The notes under the pieces: generated by a model
Told to the model about the DNA's origin: nothing
Seen by the model: only the letters and a program-made list of their open reading frames with translations
Databases searched by the model: none
In this document: in pieces, positions 9,093 to 18,635 of the stretch
Numbering within the stretch: position 1 is the first letter of the stretch
How the letters are laid out: every line of letters starts with the position of its first letter
Assembly (NCBI GenBank): GCA_014377455.1
Contig: JACMPO010000245.1
Coordinates: 1 to 39,875 of the forward strand
Origin: Flavobacterium sp.
GTDB lineage: Bacteria; Bacteroidota; Bacteroidia; Flavobacteriales; Flavobacteriaceae
Direction: 5' to 3'
DNA length: 39,875 nt
Position numbers and translations under genes: made by a program

Positions 9093-10436
9093 ATGAAGAA
9101 TTTTATCGATTCGTTGAAAAATGTTTGGAAGATTGAAGAACTGAAAAACAGAATTTTGTTTACTTTAGGTTTACTTTTGGTATATCGTTTTGGAGCGCAC
9201 GTAACTCTTCCAGGAATAGATGCTACACAATTAGGTGGTCTTGCTGGTCAAACTAATAAGGGTATAGGTTCAATCCTTGATATGTTTACTGGAGGTGCAT
9301 TTTCTAAGGCTTCTGTTTTTGCGTTAGGAATAATGCCCTACATCTCAGCTTCGATCGTTGTTCAATTAATGGGAATAGCTATACCTTATTTACAAAAATT
9401 ACAGAAAGATGGTGAAAGTGGTAGAAAAAAATTAAATCAAATTACACGTTGGTTGACTATTGGTATTACGTTATTACAAGGTCCTGGTTATATTTATAAT
9501 TTATATAGAACTGTTCCTCAAAGTGCATTTCTACTTGGATTCGATTCTTTTTCTTTTTTGTTTTCCTCAGTATTAATTTTGACTACTGGTACCATATTTG
9601 CTATGTGGCTTGGAGAGAAAATCACAGATAAGGGTATTGGAAATGGTATTTCACTTTTAATAATGGTTGGAATATTAGCCAGATTACCTCAAGCTCTTAT
9701 ACAAGAATTTCAATCAAGGGTTACCAATAATAATGGCGGTCCAATGATTTTAGTTCTGGAAATTATACTTTGGTTGTTAGTTATAATAGCTTGCATATTA
9801 CTAGTTATGGCTATTAGAAAAATTCCAGTTCAATATGCCAGAAGAACAACTGCTGGTGATTTTGAACAAGACATGTTTGGTGGGAACAGACAATGGATTC
9901 CCTTGAAATTAAATGCTGCAGGTGTAATGCCAATTATTTTTGCTCAAGCTATCATGTTTATACCCGCTGCATTAGCTGGTATTTCAAAGTCAGATGCATC
10001 ACAGACAATCGCAGGCGCATTTAGTAATATTTTTGGATTGTGGTACAATTTAGTATTTGCATCTTTAATCATAATTTTTACATTTTTTTATACTGCGATT
10101 ACAGTACCTACCAATAAAATGGCTGATGATTTGAAGCGTAGTGGTGGTTTTATTCCTGGTGTTAAACCTGGAATTGAGACTGGAGATTATTTAGACAAAA
10201 TTATGTCATTAGTAACTTTTCCGGGAGCTTTTTTCTTAGCTATTATAGCTATTTTCCCTGCTATAGTTCATAATTTGGGAGTACAACAATCTTGGGCAAT
10301 GTTTTATGGAGGTACTTCATTAATAATTATGGTAGGAGTCGCGATAGATACCATACAACAAATTAATTCATATTTGTTAAACAAAGAATATGATGGTTTA
10401 ATGAAAAGTGGTAAAAATCGCAGAGCAGTAGCTTAA
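9093..10436 (+). CDS. secY: Protein translocase subunit SecY
   Basis: SecY (447 aa) forms the protein-conducting channel of the inner-membrane Sec translocon. The protein shows about ten hydrophobic segments and the family blocks YRFGAHVTLPGIDATQLGG, ALGIMPYISASIVVQLMGI and GNGISLLIMVGILARLP. The start is ATG 9093 (MKNFIDSLKNVWKIEELKNR); an upstream in-frame start at 9057 overlaps rplO and is rejected. infA follows after six bases; adk and map, which sit here in many bacteria, are absent. Confidence 0.97.
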   Translation: MKNFIDSLKNVWKIEELKNRILFTLGLLLVYRFGAHVTLPGIDATQLGGLAGQTNKGIGSILDMFTGGAFSKASVFALGIMPYISASIVVQLMGIAIPYLQKLQKDGESGRKKLNQITRWLTIGITLLQGPGYIYNLYRTVPQSAFLLGFDSFSFLFSSVLILTTGTIFAMWLGEKITDKGIGNGISLLIMVGILARLPQALIQEFQSRVTNNNGGPMILVLEIILWLLVIIACILLVMAIRKIPVQYARRTTAGDFEQDMFGGNRQWIPLKLNAAGVMPIIFAQAIMFIPAALAGISKSDASQTIAGAFSNIFGLWYNLVFASLIIIFTFFYTAITVPTNKMADDLKRSGGFIPGVKPGIETGDYLDKIMSLVTFPGAFFLAIIAIFPAIVHNLGVQQSWAMFYGGTSLIIMVGVAIDTIQQINSYLLNKEYDGLMKSGKNRRAVA

Positions 10437-10442
10437 TTTTTT

Positions 10443-10658
10443 ATGGCAAAACAATCAGCAATAGAACAAGACGGATCTATCATCGAGGCATTATCAAATG
10501 CAATGTTCCGTGTAGAATTAGAGAATGGACATATTGTTATAGCTCATATTTCAGGTAAAATGCGTATGCATTATATTAAATTGTTACCAGGTGACAAGGT
10601 TAAGCTTGAAATGAGTCCTTATGATCTATCAAAAGCAAGAATTACCTACAGATACTAA
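10443..10658 (+). CDS. infA: Translation initiation factor IF-1
   Basis: IF-1 (71 aa) is an OB-fold protein that binds the ribosomal A site during initiation. The S1-like fold is clear: [20 protein letters not shown], then [20 protein letters not shown] and [20 protein letters not shown]. Length is standard. It follows secY by six bases and precedes rpmJ by 11. Confidence 0.97.
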   Translation: MAKQSAIEQDGSIIEALSNAMFRVELENGHIVIAHISGKMRMHYIKLLPGDKVKLEMSPYDLSKARITYRY

Positions 10659-10669
10659 AGATATTTAAA

Positions 10670-10786
10670 ATGAAAGTAAGAACATCAGTAAAGAAAAGAA
10701 GCGCAGAGTGCAAAATTGTGCGCAGAAAAGGAAGATTATACGTTATCAACAAAAAGAATCCTAGATTTAAACAAAGACAAGGATAA
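10670..10786 (+). CDS. rpmJ: 50S ribosomal protein L36, zinc-independent form
   Basis: This 38-codon gene lies in the gap between infA and rpsM. The product starts [20 protein letters not shown] and ends in NPRFKQRQG, clearly L36. The zinc-binding residues of the canonical form are mostly missing: the first Cys of CxxC is Ser, the third Cys is gone and the ligand His before KQRQG is Phe, leaving only Cys14. It is thus the zinc-free type. It ends two bases before rpsM. Confidence 0.95.
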   Translation: MKVRTSVKKRSAECKIVRRKGRLYVINKKNPRFKQRQG

Positions 10787-10788
10787 TT

Positions 10789-11163
10789 ATGGCAAGAATC
10801 GCAGGGGTAGATATTCCCAAAAACAAAAGAGGTGTTATTGCACTTACCTATATATTTGGTATAGGAAAAAGTAGAGCTATTGAGATTTTAGAAAAAGCTC
10901 AGGTTAGCCAAGATAAGAAAGTTCAGGATTGGAATGACGATGAAATTAGTGGAATTCGTGATGCTGTTTCTTATTTCAAAATTGAAGGTGAGTTACGTTC
11001 CGAAACTTCGCTTAACATTAAACGTCTTATGGACATTGGTTGTTACAGAGGAATACGTCATCGTTCTGGACTTCCATTAAGAGGACAAAGAACAAAAAAC
11101 AACTCTAGAACTAGAAAAGGTAAAAGAAAAACTGTTGCTAATAAGAAAAAAGCAACTAAATAG
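10789..11163 (+). CDS. rpsM: 30S ribosomal protein S13
   Basis: S13 (124 aa) lies in the head of the small subunit and forms bridges to L5 and contacts the P-site tRNA through its basic tail. [20 protein letters not shown] at the start, [20 protein letters not shown] near residues 84-103 and the Lys/Arg-rich C-terminus are characteristic. It starts two bases after rpmJ and leads the alpha-operon group of genes. Confidence 0.97.
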   Translation: MARIAGVDIPKNKRGVIALTYIFGIGKSRAIEILEKAQVSQDKKVQDWNDDEISGIRDAVSYFKIEGELRSETSLNIKRLMDIGCYRGIRHRSGLPLRGQRTKNNSRTRKGKRKTVANKKKATK

Positions 11164-11171
11164 TAAGTAAT

Positions 11172-11555
11172 ATGGCTAAAGCAACTGCAAAAAAGCGTAA
11201 AGTTATAATTGAATCTACTGGTGAAGCTCATATTAGCGCTACTTTTAACAACATCATTATATCATTGACTAACAAGAAGGGTGAAGTTATTTCATGGTCG
11301 TCTGCTGGTAAAATGGGTTTTAGAGGCTCTAAAAAAAATACTCCGTATGCCGCGCAAATGGCTGCGGAAGATTGTGGAAAAGTAGCATTAGAAGCAGGTT
11401 TGAAAAAAGTAAAAGTTTATGTTAAAGGTCCAGGTAACGGAAGAGAATCTGCTATTAGATCTTTGCATAATAGTGGTATCGAAGTAACTGAAATTATAGA
11501 TGTTACTCCTATGCCTCATAATGGATGTCGTCCTCCAAAAAGACGTAGAGTTTAA
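11172..11555 (+). CDS. rpsK: 30S ribosomal protein S11
   Basis: S11 (127 aa) belongs to the platform of the small subunit near the E site. [20 protein letters not shown] and the C-terminal [15 protein letters not shown] are diagnostic; the Asn-Gly in this block is the site that becomes isoaspartate in E. coli S11. The gene is followed by an unusually wide 104-base gap before rpsD. Confidence 0.97.
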   Translation: MAKATAKKRKVIIESTGEAHISATFNNIIISLTNKKGEVISWSSAGKMGFRGSKKNTPYAAQMAAEDCGKVALEAGLKKVKVYVKGPGNGRESAIRSLHNSGIEVTEIIDVTPMPHNGCRPPKRRRV

Positions 11556-11659
11556 TTACATACGTGTGTATTTAATTTTAATAAGTATAACAAAGGTAAA
11601 TGTAAATTATCGAAGGATTTAGACCTGAATTCATAATTTCTATCTTAAAAAACATTACA

Positions 11660-12265
11660 ATGGCAAGATATACTGGTCCTAGTACAAAAATTGCTCGAAA
11701 ATTTGGCGAGGCAATATTCGGAGATGATAAAGCCTTCGAAAAAAGAAATTATCCTCCAGGACAACATGGAATGTCTAAAAAAAGAGGAAAAAAATCAGAA
11801 TATGCAGTACAGTTGATGGAAAAGCAGAAAGCTAAGTACACGTACGGTATTTTGGAAAAACAATTCAGAAATTTATTTGAAAAAGCTGCTGCATCTAAAG
11901 GAGTAACTGGTGAAATTCTTTTACAACTTTGTGAAGCTAGATTGGACAACGTAGTTTTTAGAATGGGAATAGCTTCTACGAGAAGAGCTGCAAGACAAAT
12001 TGTTTCTCATCGTCATATTACTGTGAATGGAGAATTAGTTAATATTCCTTCTTATCATTTGAAACCTGGTGATAAAGTTGCAGTTCGTGAAAAATCTAAA
12101 TCTTTAGAATCTATCGAACGTTCTTTGTCAAATTCTAGTCATGTCTATGAGTGGATTACATGGAATAATGATACCAAAGAAGGTACATTTGTCACTATTC
12201 CTGCAAGACTTCAAATTACAGAGAACATCAAAGAACAATTAATCGTAGAGTTGTACAATAAATAA
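11660..12265 (+). CDS. rpsD: 30S ribosomal protein S4
   Basis: S4 (201 aa) nucleates small-subunit assembly and, in E. coli, regulates the alpha operon. The protein starts [20 protein letters not shown] and has an S4 RNA-binding domain at about residues 92-155 ([40 protein letters not shown]). The long-type N-domain lacks zinc-ligand cysteines. A 104-base untranslated stretch precedes it, which could host a regulatory leader. Confidence 0.97.
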   Translation: MARYTGPSTKIARKFGEAIFGDDKAFEKRNYPPGQHGMSKKRGKKSEYAVQLMEKQKAKYTYGILEKQFRNLFEKAAASKGVTGEILLQLCEARLDNVVFRMGIASTRRAARQIVSHRHITVNGELVNIPSYHLKPGDKVAVREKSKSLESIERSLSNSSHVYEWITWNNDTKEGTFVTIPARLQITENIKEQLIVELYNK

Positions 12266-12287
12266 TAATTGACACTAGTCTAAAATT

Positions 12288-13280
12288 ATGGCAATATTTA
12301 ATTTTCAGAAGCCCGATAAGGTTATCATGATTGATTCAACCGATTTTGAAGGAAAGTTTGAATTCAGACCTTTAGAACCAGGATATGGATTGACTGTTGG
12401 TAACGCTCTTAGAAGAGTTTTACTTTCAGCGTTAGAGGGTTACGCAATTACTTCAATAAAAATTGAAGGCGTCGAGCACGAATTTTCAACAATTCCAGGT
12501 GTTGTAGAAGATGTTACCGAAATAATCTTAAGTTTGAAACAAGTGCGCTTCAAACGTCAAATTGAAGATATCGATAACGAATCTGTAACTATTTCAATCA
12601 CTGGTAAAGATCAAATTACTGCTGGTGATTTCCAAAAGTTTATTTCGGGATTTCAAGTTTTAAATCCTGATTTAGTTATTTGTAATCTTGAACCTAAAGT
12701 TAATTTCAATATGGAATTAACAATTGAAAAAGGTAGAGGATATGTTCCTGCAGAGGAGAATAAAAAGCAAAATGCTTCAATAGGAACAATTTTTACAGAT
12801 TCTATTTTTACCCCTGTAAAGAATGTAAAATATTCTATTGAAAACTTTCGTGTTGAGCAAAAAACCGATTACGAAAAATTAGTTTTTGAAATTAAAACTG
12901 ATGGTTCAATAAATCCTAAGGATGCGTTGACTGAAGCAGCTAAAGTTTTAATTCATCATTTTATGTTGTTTTCTGACGAAAGAATTACTTTGGAAGCTGA
13001 CGAAATTGCTCAAACTGATTCTTATGATGAGGAGTCGCTACACATGAGACAATTGTTGAAAACTAAGTTAGTTGACATGGATTTATCTGTTCGCGCTTTA
13101 AATTGTTTGAAAGCAGCAGAAGTAGATACATTAGGAGATCTTGTTTCTTTTAATAAGCACGATTTAATGAAATTTAGAAATTTTGGTAAAAAATCACTAA
13201 CAGAGTTAGATGAGCTTGTAGCTATCAAAAATTTAACTTTTGGAATGGATTTAACTAAATATAAATTAGATAAAGACTAA
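12288..13280 (+). CDS. rpoA: RNA polymerase alpha subunit
   Basis: RpoA (330 aa) dimerises through its N-terminal domain to scaffold RNA polymerase and binds DNA and activators through its C-terminal domain. The N-domain block [20 protein letters not shown] is at about residues 26-45. The C-terminal domain (about 250-325) carries a helix-hairpin-helix region with [20 protein letters not shown] and [16 protein letters not shown]. It sits between rpsD and rplQ as usual. Confidence 0.97.
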   Translation: MAIFNFQKPDKVIMIDSTDFEGKFEFRPLEPGYGLTVGNALRRVLLSALEGYAITSIKIEGVEHEFSTIPGVVEDVTEIILSLKQVRFKRQIEDIDNESVTISITGKDQITAGDFQKFISGFQVLNPDLVICNLEPKVNFNMELTIEKGRGYVPAEENKKQNASIGTIFTDSIFTPVKNVKYSIENFRVEQKTDYEKLVFEIKTDGSINPKDALTEAAKVLIHHFMLFSDERITLEADEIAQTDSYDEESLHMRQLLKTKLVDMDLSVRALNCLKAAEVDTLGDLVSFNKHDLMKFRNFGKKSLTELDELVAIKNLTFGMDLTKYKLDKD

Positions 13281-13315
13281 TCTTGTTTTCAGGAGAAGTT
13301 TAAAAATATTTTAAA

Positions 13316-13810
13316 ATGAGACACGGTAAAAAATTTAATCATTTAAGCAGACAAACAGGACATAGAAAATCTATGCTGGCTAATATGGCTTGTTCATTAA
13401 TTGAACACAAACGTATTAATACAACAGTTGCAAAAGCAAAAGCTCTAAAACAATTTGTTGAGCCATTAATTACAAAATCAAAAGAAGATACTACACACAA
13501 TCGTCGTACAGTGTTTTCTTATTTAAGAAATAAATATGGTGTAACCGAACTTTTCAGAGAAGTTGCCGCAAAAGTTGGAGATAGACCAGGAGGTTATACA
13601 CGAATCATTAAAGTTGGTAATCGACTAGGTGATAATGCTGATATGGCAATGATTGAGTTGGTAGATTTCAATGAGATCTACAATGGTGGTAAAAAAGAAG
13701 AGAAAAAAGCTAAGAGCAGACGTGGTAGTAAAGCAAAGAAATCAGATGCTGTGCCTCCAGTTCAAAAAAATGAAGCTTCTGCCGAAGAAACTATCGAAAC
13801 TCCAGAATAA
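13316..13810 (+). CDS. rplQ: 50S ribosomal protein L17 with charged C-terminal tail
   Basis: L17 (164 aa) is located near the tunnel exit. [20 protein letters not shown] and the block [20 protein letters not shown] are family hallmarks. The core ends near residue 122; a Lys-rich then acidic tail ([20 protein letters not shown], ending EETIETPE) makes it about 40 residues longer than the E. coli protein. It is the last gene of the superoperon, and a hairpin terminator follows. Confidence 0.96.
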   Translation: MRHGKKFNHLSRQTGHRKSMLANMACSLIEHKRINTTVAKAKALKQFVEPLITKSKEDTTHNRRTVFSYLRNKYGVTELFREVAAKVGDRPGGYTRIIKVGNRLGDNADMAMIELVDFNEIYNGGKKEEKKAKSRRGSKAKKSDAVPPVQKNEASAEETIETPE

Positions 13811-13829
13811 TATTAATTCATTATATATT

Positions 13830-13861
13830 AAAGGGTATGATTTTAATCTTACCCTTTTTTT
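13830..13861 (+). terminator. Rho-independent terminator of the ribosomal operon
   Basis: AAAGGGTA (13830-13837) pairs with TACCCTTT (13850-13857) around an AT-rich interior that can partly pair (GATT/AATC), followed by a run of T to 13861. It lies 20 bases after rplQ and 20 bases before the end of the convergent galT, and may act weakly for both strands. Confidence 0.85.
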
Positions 13862-13880
13862 ATGCAAATTTCTCACATAT

Positions 13881-14939
13881 TTACATTTTATGATCTAATA
13901 CTTTATAATGTGTACTCGATAAATTTCGTAAAATAGAGGCACTTTGTTCAGGTGATATATCTCGTTGGGCTTCGCCTAACATTTCATATCCTACCATAAA
14001 CTTTTTCACAGTCGCACTTCGAAGTAAAGGTGGATAAAAATGCATATGAAAATGCCATTCTGGATGTGCTATTTGATCTGTTGGTGCTTGATGTATTCCA
14101 GATGAATATGGAAAAGAAGTTTCAAATAAATTATCATATTTTATTGTAAGTTCTTTCAATATTTTAGTAAAAAAAATAGATTCGTCATTAGTCATCGAAA
14201 TTATATTGCTAAAATGTCTTTTGCTTATTATTATGGTTTCATACGGCCAAGTTGCCCAAAATGGCACCAATGCCACAAAATGTTTATTTTCAATTACGAT
14301 TCGCTCTTCATTTATTAATTCTTGTTCTACATAGTCTTTAAGTAAACTTCGTTTATGATTCGAAAAATATTCTTTTAAATTTTTTTGAGTTTTTTCAATT
14401 TGTGTTGGTAAAGACGACTGCGCCCATATTTGACCATGCGGATGTGGATTACTACAACCCATTACACTACCTTTATTTTCAAAAATTTGAACATAGTTTA
14501 TGTAGTTTAAATTCCCTAATTCTGTGTATTGTTCCTTCCAAATTTGTACAATATTTTGTATGTCTGAAAGTTCCATTTCTGGTAAAGTGAGATTATGTTT
14601 TGGTGAAAAACAAACTACTTTATTTATTCCTCTTTCAGGTTTAGATTTGAACAACTCTGCGTTCAATTCGTCTTGAAAAACTTCGTCTTTAAGAAGTGCT
14701 GCAAAATCATTTTCAAATACATAGCACGAATCATAGTTGTCATTTTTCATTCCATTTGATCGCAAGTTTCCAGAACATAAATAGCACGTTGCGTCGTATT
14801 CTGGAAGAGTTTCTATTGCAATACTTTCATTTTGTCCTTGCCATGGTCGTTTTGATCGATGTGGAGATACTAATATCCATTCGTTTATAAGTGGATTATA
14901 ACGGCGATGTGGATGTTCATTTTTATTGAATTGTTGCAT
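13881..14939 (-). CDS. galT: Galactose-1-phosphate uridylyltransferase
   Basis: GalT (352 aa) transfers UMP from UDP-glucose to galactose-1-phosphate in the Leloir pathway, in the cytoplasm. The HIT-like active-site motif NPHPHGQIWAQ is at residues 164-174 with His168 as the expected UMP-accepting nucleophile. Metal-site cysteines C52 and C55 are in CYLCSGN. The C-terminal domain contains HQAPTDQIAHPEWHFHMHFY. The start is only three bases after the galK stop, so the two are coupled. It is the last gene of the galactose operon. Confidence 0.96.
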   Translation of the reverse strand: MQQFNKNEHPHRRYNPLINEWILVSPHRSKRPWQGQNESIAIETLPEYDATCYLCSGNLRSNGMKNDNYDSCYVFENDFAALLKDEVFQDELNAELFKSKPERGINKVVCFSPKHNLTLPEMELSDIQNIVQIWKEQYTELGNLNYINYVQIFENKGSVMGCSNPHPHGQIWAQSSLPTQIEKTQKNLKEYFSNHKRSLLKDYVEQELINEERIVIENKHFVALVPFWATWPYETIIISKRHFSNIISMTNDESIFFTKILKELTIKYDNLFETSFPYSSGIHQAPTDQIAHPEWHFHMHFYPPLLRSATVKKFMVGYEMLGEAQRDISPEQSASILRNLSSTHYKVLDHKM

Positions 14940-14942
14940 CTT

Positions 14943-16118
14943 TTAATTTTTGGAAATATATTCTGTGGTTCCTTTGGATATTTTAATTTTATATGATTTA
15001 AGTTCAATCCCAAATTTTAATTTATATTCTTCGGAAATTTTCTTTATCAATTGATCTTCGTTACCTTTCTCAATCAGATTAATTGAACATCCACCAAATC
15101 CTCCACCCATCATTCGTGCGCCAAGAACAGATTTTTCTGCAATTGCTTTTGCTACTAAAAAATCTAATTCATCACAACTTACTTCATAATCTTTTGATAA
15201 ACCTTCGTGAGTTTGAGTCATTAATTCTCCTAAGTTGGTATAATTTGACTCTTTAATTGCGATTACCGCGTCTTTCACCCGTTGAATCTCTTTCACTACA
15301 AACAGGCAACGTCTAAAAATAACGTCACCAAGTTCGATTTCTAATTTTAAAACCATCTTTTCCGTGCAATCTCGAAAAGTTGAAATTTTTGGAAAATGCT
15401 GTTTTAAAATTGTAAATCCTTTTTCTACTTCGATTCTCCTGTCATTATAACCTGAAGTCAAATGTGTATGTTTTACCTTACTATCTAATAATAATAAGGA
15501 ATAGTTTTGAAAATCGGCATTGTAATATTCATATTCTAAAGTATTACAATCCAGTTTAATAATATGATTTTTTTTTCCAAATACTGAGGCAAATTGATCC
15601 ATGATGCCACAATTTACACCCACAAAAGTATGTTCAGATTTTTGTCCAATTAATGCCAAATCTTGTTTTGACAAATTACATTTATTGAGTTTATTTAGTG
15701 CAAATGCAAATCCACATTCTACTGCTGCCGATGAAGAAAGTCCTGCTCCAATGGGAACAGTACTGCTAAAAACCGCTTTAAATCCGTTATGAATAAGATT
15801 TTTTTCTTTAAATTGATTTACTACCCCTAAAATGTAATTAATCCACATTCTATCATTTGGAATAATTTTTTGATTGATATCAAATTCAACAGAATCAGAT
15901 AAATCTTTGGCTATTATATTACATTTGGAATCGTTGGTTGGCGATATCGCTATGCAAACAAATTTATTAATTGCTGCTGGTAATACGAACCCATCGTTAT
16001 AATCGATATGTTCACCAATAATATTTATTCGTCCTGGAGACAGAAAAATATGTTGTGGTTTGTCTTGAAATTGCTTTTCAAAATGTTCTGAAGTATGTTG
16101 AATTAATTTTTTTTTCAT
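14943..16118 (-). CDS. galK: Galactokinase
   Basis: GalK (391 aa) phosphorylates alpha-D-galactose with ATP. All GHMP-kinase motifs are present: GRINIIGEHIDYNDGFVLP at residues 29-47, the ATP loop VPIGAGLSSSAA at 121-132, the catalytic Asp in GIMDQFAS (D174), and GARMMGGGFGGCSINLI in the C-terminal part. It follows the interrupted GH2 gene by about 35 bases and is tightly coupled to galT, so it likely shares the promoter upstream of galM. Confidence 0.96.
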   Translation of the reverse strand: MKKKLIQHTSEHFEKQFQDKPQHIFLSPGRINIIGEHIDYNDGFVLPAAINKFVCIAISPTNDSKCNIIAKDLSDSVEFDINQKIIPNDRMWINYILGVVNQFKEKNLIHNGFKAVFSSTVPIGAGLSSSAAVECGFAFALNKLNKCNLSKQDLALIGQKSEHTFVGVNCGIMDQFASVFGKKNHIIKLDCNTLEYEYYNADFQNYSLLLLDSKVKHTHLTSGYNDRRIEVEKGFTILKQHFPKISTFRDCTEKMVLKLEIELGDVIFRRCLFVVKEIQRVKDAVIAIKESNYTNLGELMTQTHEGLSKDYEVSCDELDFLVAKAIAEKSVLGARMMGGGFGGCSINLIEKGNEDQLIKKISEEYKLKFGIELKSYKIKISKGTTEYISKN

Positions 16119-16153
16119 TTAGACTGAATTTATTTTTTGAATCTAGTTCAGAA

Positions 16154-18574
16154 TTATTTACTTTCAATCCATGTTGGAACAGAACGTAATCCATTTGATT
16201 TAGCTTCTAATGTTATTTTACCTGGCGTTTTACCTGCTTGGATAATCACTTGACATTTACCATTAAAAGCACTTCTTTGCCACATTCCATCAACGCATTT
16301 GTCTGCTTCGTGTGAGCTTGGATCACCATTTCCAACACCAATTATTTTGGCATCGCCAGAAATGGTAAAATTTATCATGTTGCTAGCATCGGGAACTTCT
16401 TTGGAGTCACTATCTAGGAAAGAAACATTGAATACCGTACCGTCTTTTCCATCCGCTTTTATAGTTTCTCTATCAGGGGAAAGAACAATGAGGTTTGCTT
16501 GTCCAGTTGTTTCTACTTTAGTCATTAATTCTTTGCCATTTTTATGAGCAATAGCTTGTAATGTTCCTGGTTCGTAGATTACTAACCATTGTAAATGACC
16601 GTTTTGTGGCATTGTTTTTTTTCCTAAACTTTTTCCGTTTAAGTATAATTCTACATCATCGGCATTGGTATTTACCCAAACTTCTATTGGTTTTCCTAAT
16701 TTTTCGGGCCAATTCCAATGTGGAGAAATATGTAAAATATCTTCGTTAGTCCACCAACTCTTATAGTAGTAATAAATATTTTTAGGAAAACCACATACGT
16801 CCATCACACCAAAGTGAGAATTTATATTGGGCCACATATATGGAGTTGGTTCCCCACGATAATCAAAACCAGTCCAGATAAAACCACCCAACCAATAATC
16901 ATTTTCAGCTGCTAGTTTCCACCAATCTTCTGCTTTACTTGCCCACCATGGTGCTATTATATCTTGATCTGGAACATAAGCATGAATACTATCTTTTTCA
17001 TAAATTCCTCTTGTTGTTACGGTACTTCCCATTTCCGTTCCCAATATAGGTTGATTGGGATGATCACGGTGATAATCTGCAACAGCAAACTGTCTGTAAT
17101 TGAAACCTCGAATTGGAATTATTTCATTTACACCTTTAAAATCATTTCCCATATCGGCTGCATAAGTGCTGGTTCGAGAAGGATCTAATTCTTGTTGTAT
17201 TCCTAGCAGTGATTTGCCAATACGCTTTCCATAATCGTTTCCTTGAACATTTTGCTCTTCATTACCAATAGACCATAAAAAAACAGATGGATGATTTCGA
17301 TCGCGTTTTAATAAGCGTTAAAATTGATTTTTATATTCTTCACTGCTATTTAGTAATCGTTGCTCGTCTAAAACTAGTAATCCTAAACTGTCGCAGGCTT
17401 CTAGAAGTTCTGGTGTAGGTGCATTATGACTTGTTCTGTAGGCATTACAGCCCATTTGTTTTAAAAGTTTTATCCTGTAATATTGTATAAAATCTGGTAA
17501 GGCACTTCCAAGTCCTGCGTGATCTTGGTGATTGTTTGTTCCCTGAATTTTTATATGCTTTCCGTTTAGAAAAAAACCTTTATTGGAATCAAATTTTACT
17601 GTTTTTATGCCGAAGTTGACCTTTTTTTTATCGATAATTTGATTGTTTTGTTTTAATACAGAAACAACTTTGTACAAATATGGATTTTCGAGTGACCATA
17701 AATTCACATTATTTAGGGAGACAGTTTGTTTGATTTTAGTAGTTCCATCGATGGAATTCACAAAATTCTGTTCCGCTGTTTTCGCAATCTGATTTCCTTT
17801 TTGGTCGGTTATGTAGGCGTATATTTTGCCATTTGTATTAGTTAAATTTTTATTTTCAATCTCCGTTTCTATTGTAATTTGAGCCTTTTTATCATTTATA
17901 ATGCTGTGAACATAAACTCCGTTTTCTAGAATGTGAACATTATTCATAACTTTTAACCAAACATGACGATAAATTCCTGCGCCTTCGTAAAACCAACCTT
18001 CACTCTGGGTTGCATCCACACGAATAACGATCACATTTTCGTTATCAAAATCCATAAAATCGGTTATGTCATAAGATTTACCTAAGTAACCACTAAAGTT
18101 TGTACCAACATAAAATCCGTTAATCCAAATTGTGGCATTTCTATATATCCCATCAAATTGAATTTCAAATCGATTATTTATGTTTTTTTTGTCAATTGTA
18201 AAATGTTTTCTGTACCAACCAATGGTAGTTTCTGGGTATAATCCACCTACTGGTTTGTAACCATGACTGTCCATTTCATGTGTAGAAGATTCCACGAAAG
18301 GAAGTTGAACAACCCAATCGTGAGGCACATTAACCTTAGTCCAGACGGTATCCACAAATTTTTGACTAATGACAGTTGTTTCAGATACGTTTGATTTATG
18401 AAACAGTAGCACACCACCAAAATTAAAATCTTTTTCAGGAGTAGAAGAATTTCCAAAATGAAACTTCCAATTTTCGTCTAAATTTATTTTCTTTTGGGCA
18501 CTTATTTGAAATCCTAATAATAGTAAAAAGGATATCAGAAAAAATGAATTGATTGTATTTGAAATTTTAATCAT
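16154..18574 (-). pseudogene. GH2 family beta-galactosidase interrupted by one in-frame stop
   Basis: The frame codes for about 806 residues with a single TAA at 17320-17318 (codon 419). Both sides are in the same frame and read on without a gap: NSSEEYKNQF, stop, then RLLKRDRNHPSVFLWSIGNE. A signal peptide (residues 1-26) suggests export. Domains are the GH2 sugar-binding domain (about 28-200), an Ig-like domain (200-310), the TIM-barrel (from 310), and C-terminal DUF4982-like and Ig-like parts. The acid/base E439 (IGNEE) and nucleophile E514 (LGTEMGS) lie after the stop, so the 418-residue product would be inactive. In this family the stop position looks like Glu, so GAA to TAA is likely. 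It could be a true mutation, a sequencing error or readthrough. Context predicts galactose release from galactan oligosaccharides. Confidence 0.88.
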
Positions 18575-18580
18575 AACTAT

Positions 18581-18625
18581 TTTTTTGCCAGAGATAGATT
18601 TAAACAGATTAAACTGATTTCTGTA
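18581..18625. repeat. Possible decayed dispersed intergenic repeat
   Basis: The gap between the GH53 and GH2 genes contains internally repetitive bases (AGATTTAAACAGATTAAACTGATTT) beside TTTTTTTGCCAGAGATAGA. Read on the minus strand it resembles short AATCTGTTTAATCTGTGGCA-like elements that I recall as dispersed between genes in flavobacteria. The resemblance is from memory; only the internal repetition is visible here. Confidence 0.3.
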
Positions 18626-18635
18626 GATAATTAAT

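Noticed and set aside
11559..11573. Operator-like palindrome around TACGTGTGTA after rpsK
   Set aside because: The symmetry is imperfect and short, with no second copy in the window, so it may be chance.
17152..17152. ATG at 17152 as a genuine restart giving a separate functional enzyme
   Set aside because: Translation from here would lack the sugar-binding and Ig-like domains, the first half of the barrel and the acid/base Glu439, so it would not be an active GH2 enzyme.
17153..17317. A frameshift or a gap between two separate beta-galactosidase genes
   Set aside because: The two open frames are in the same phase and the stretch between them translates cleanly into conserved GH2 sequence, so there is one substituted codon and not an indel.
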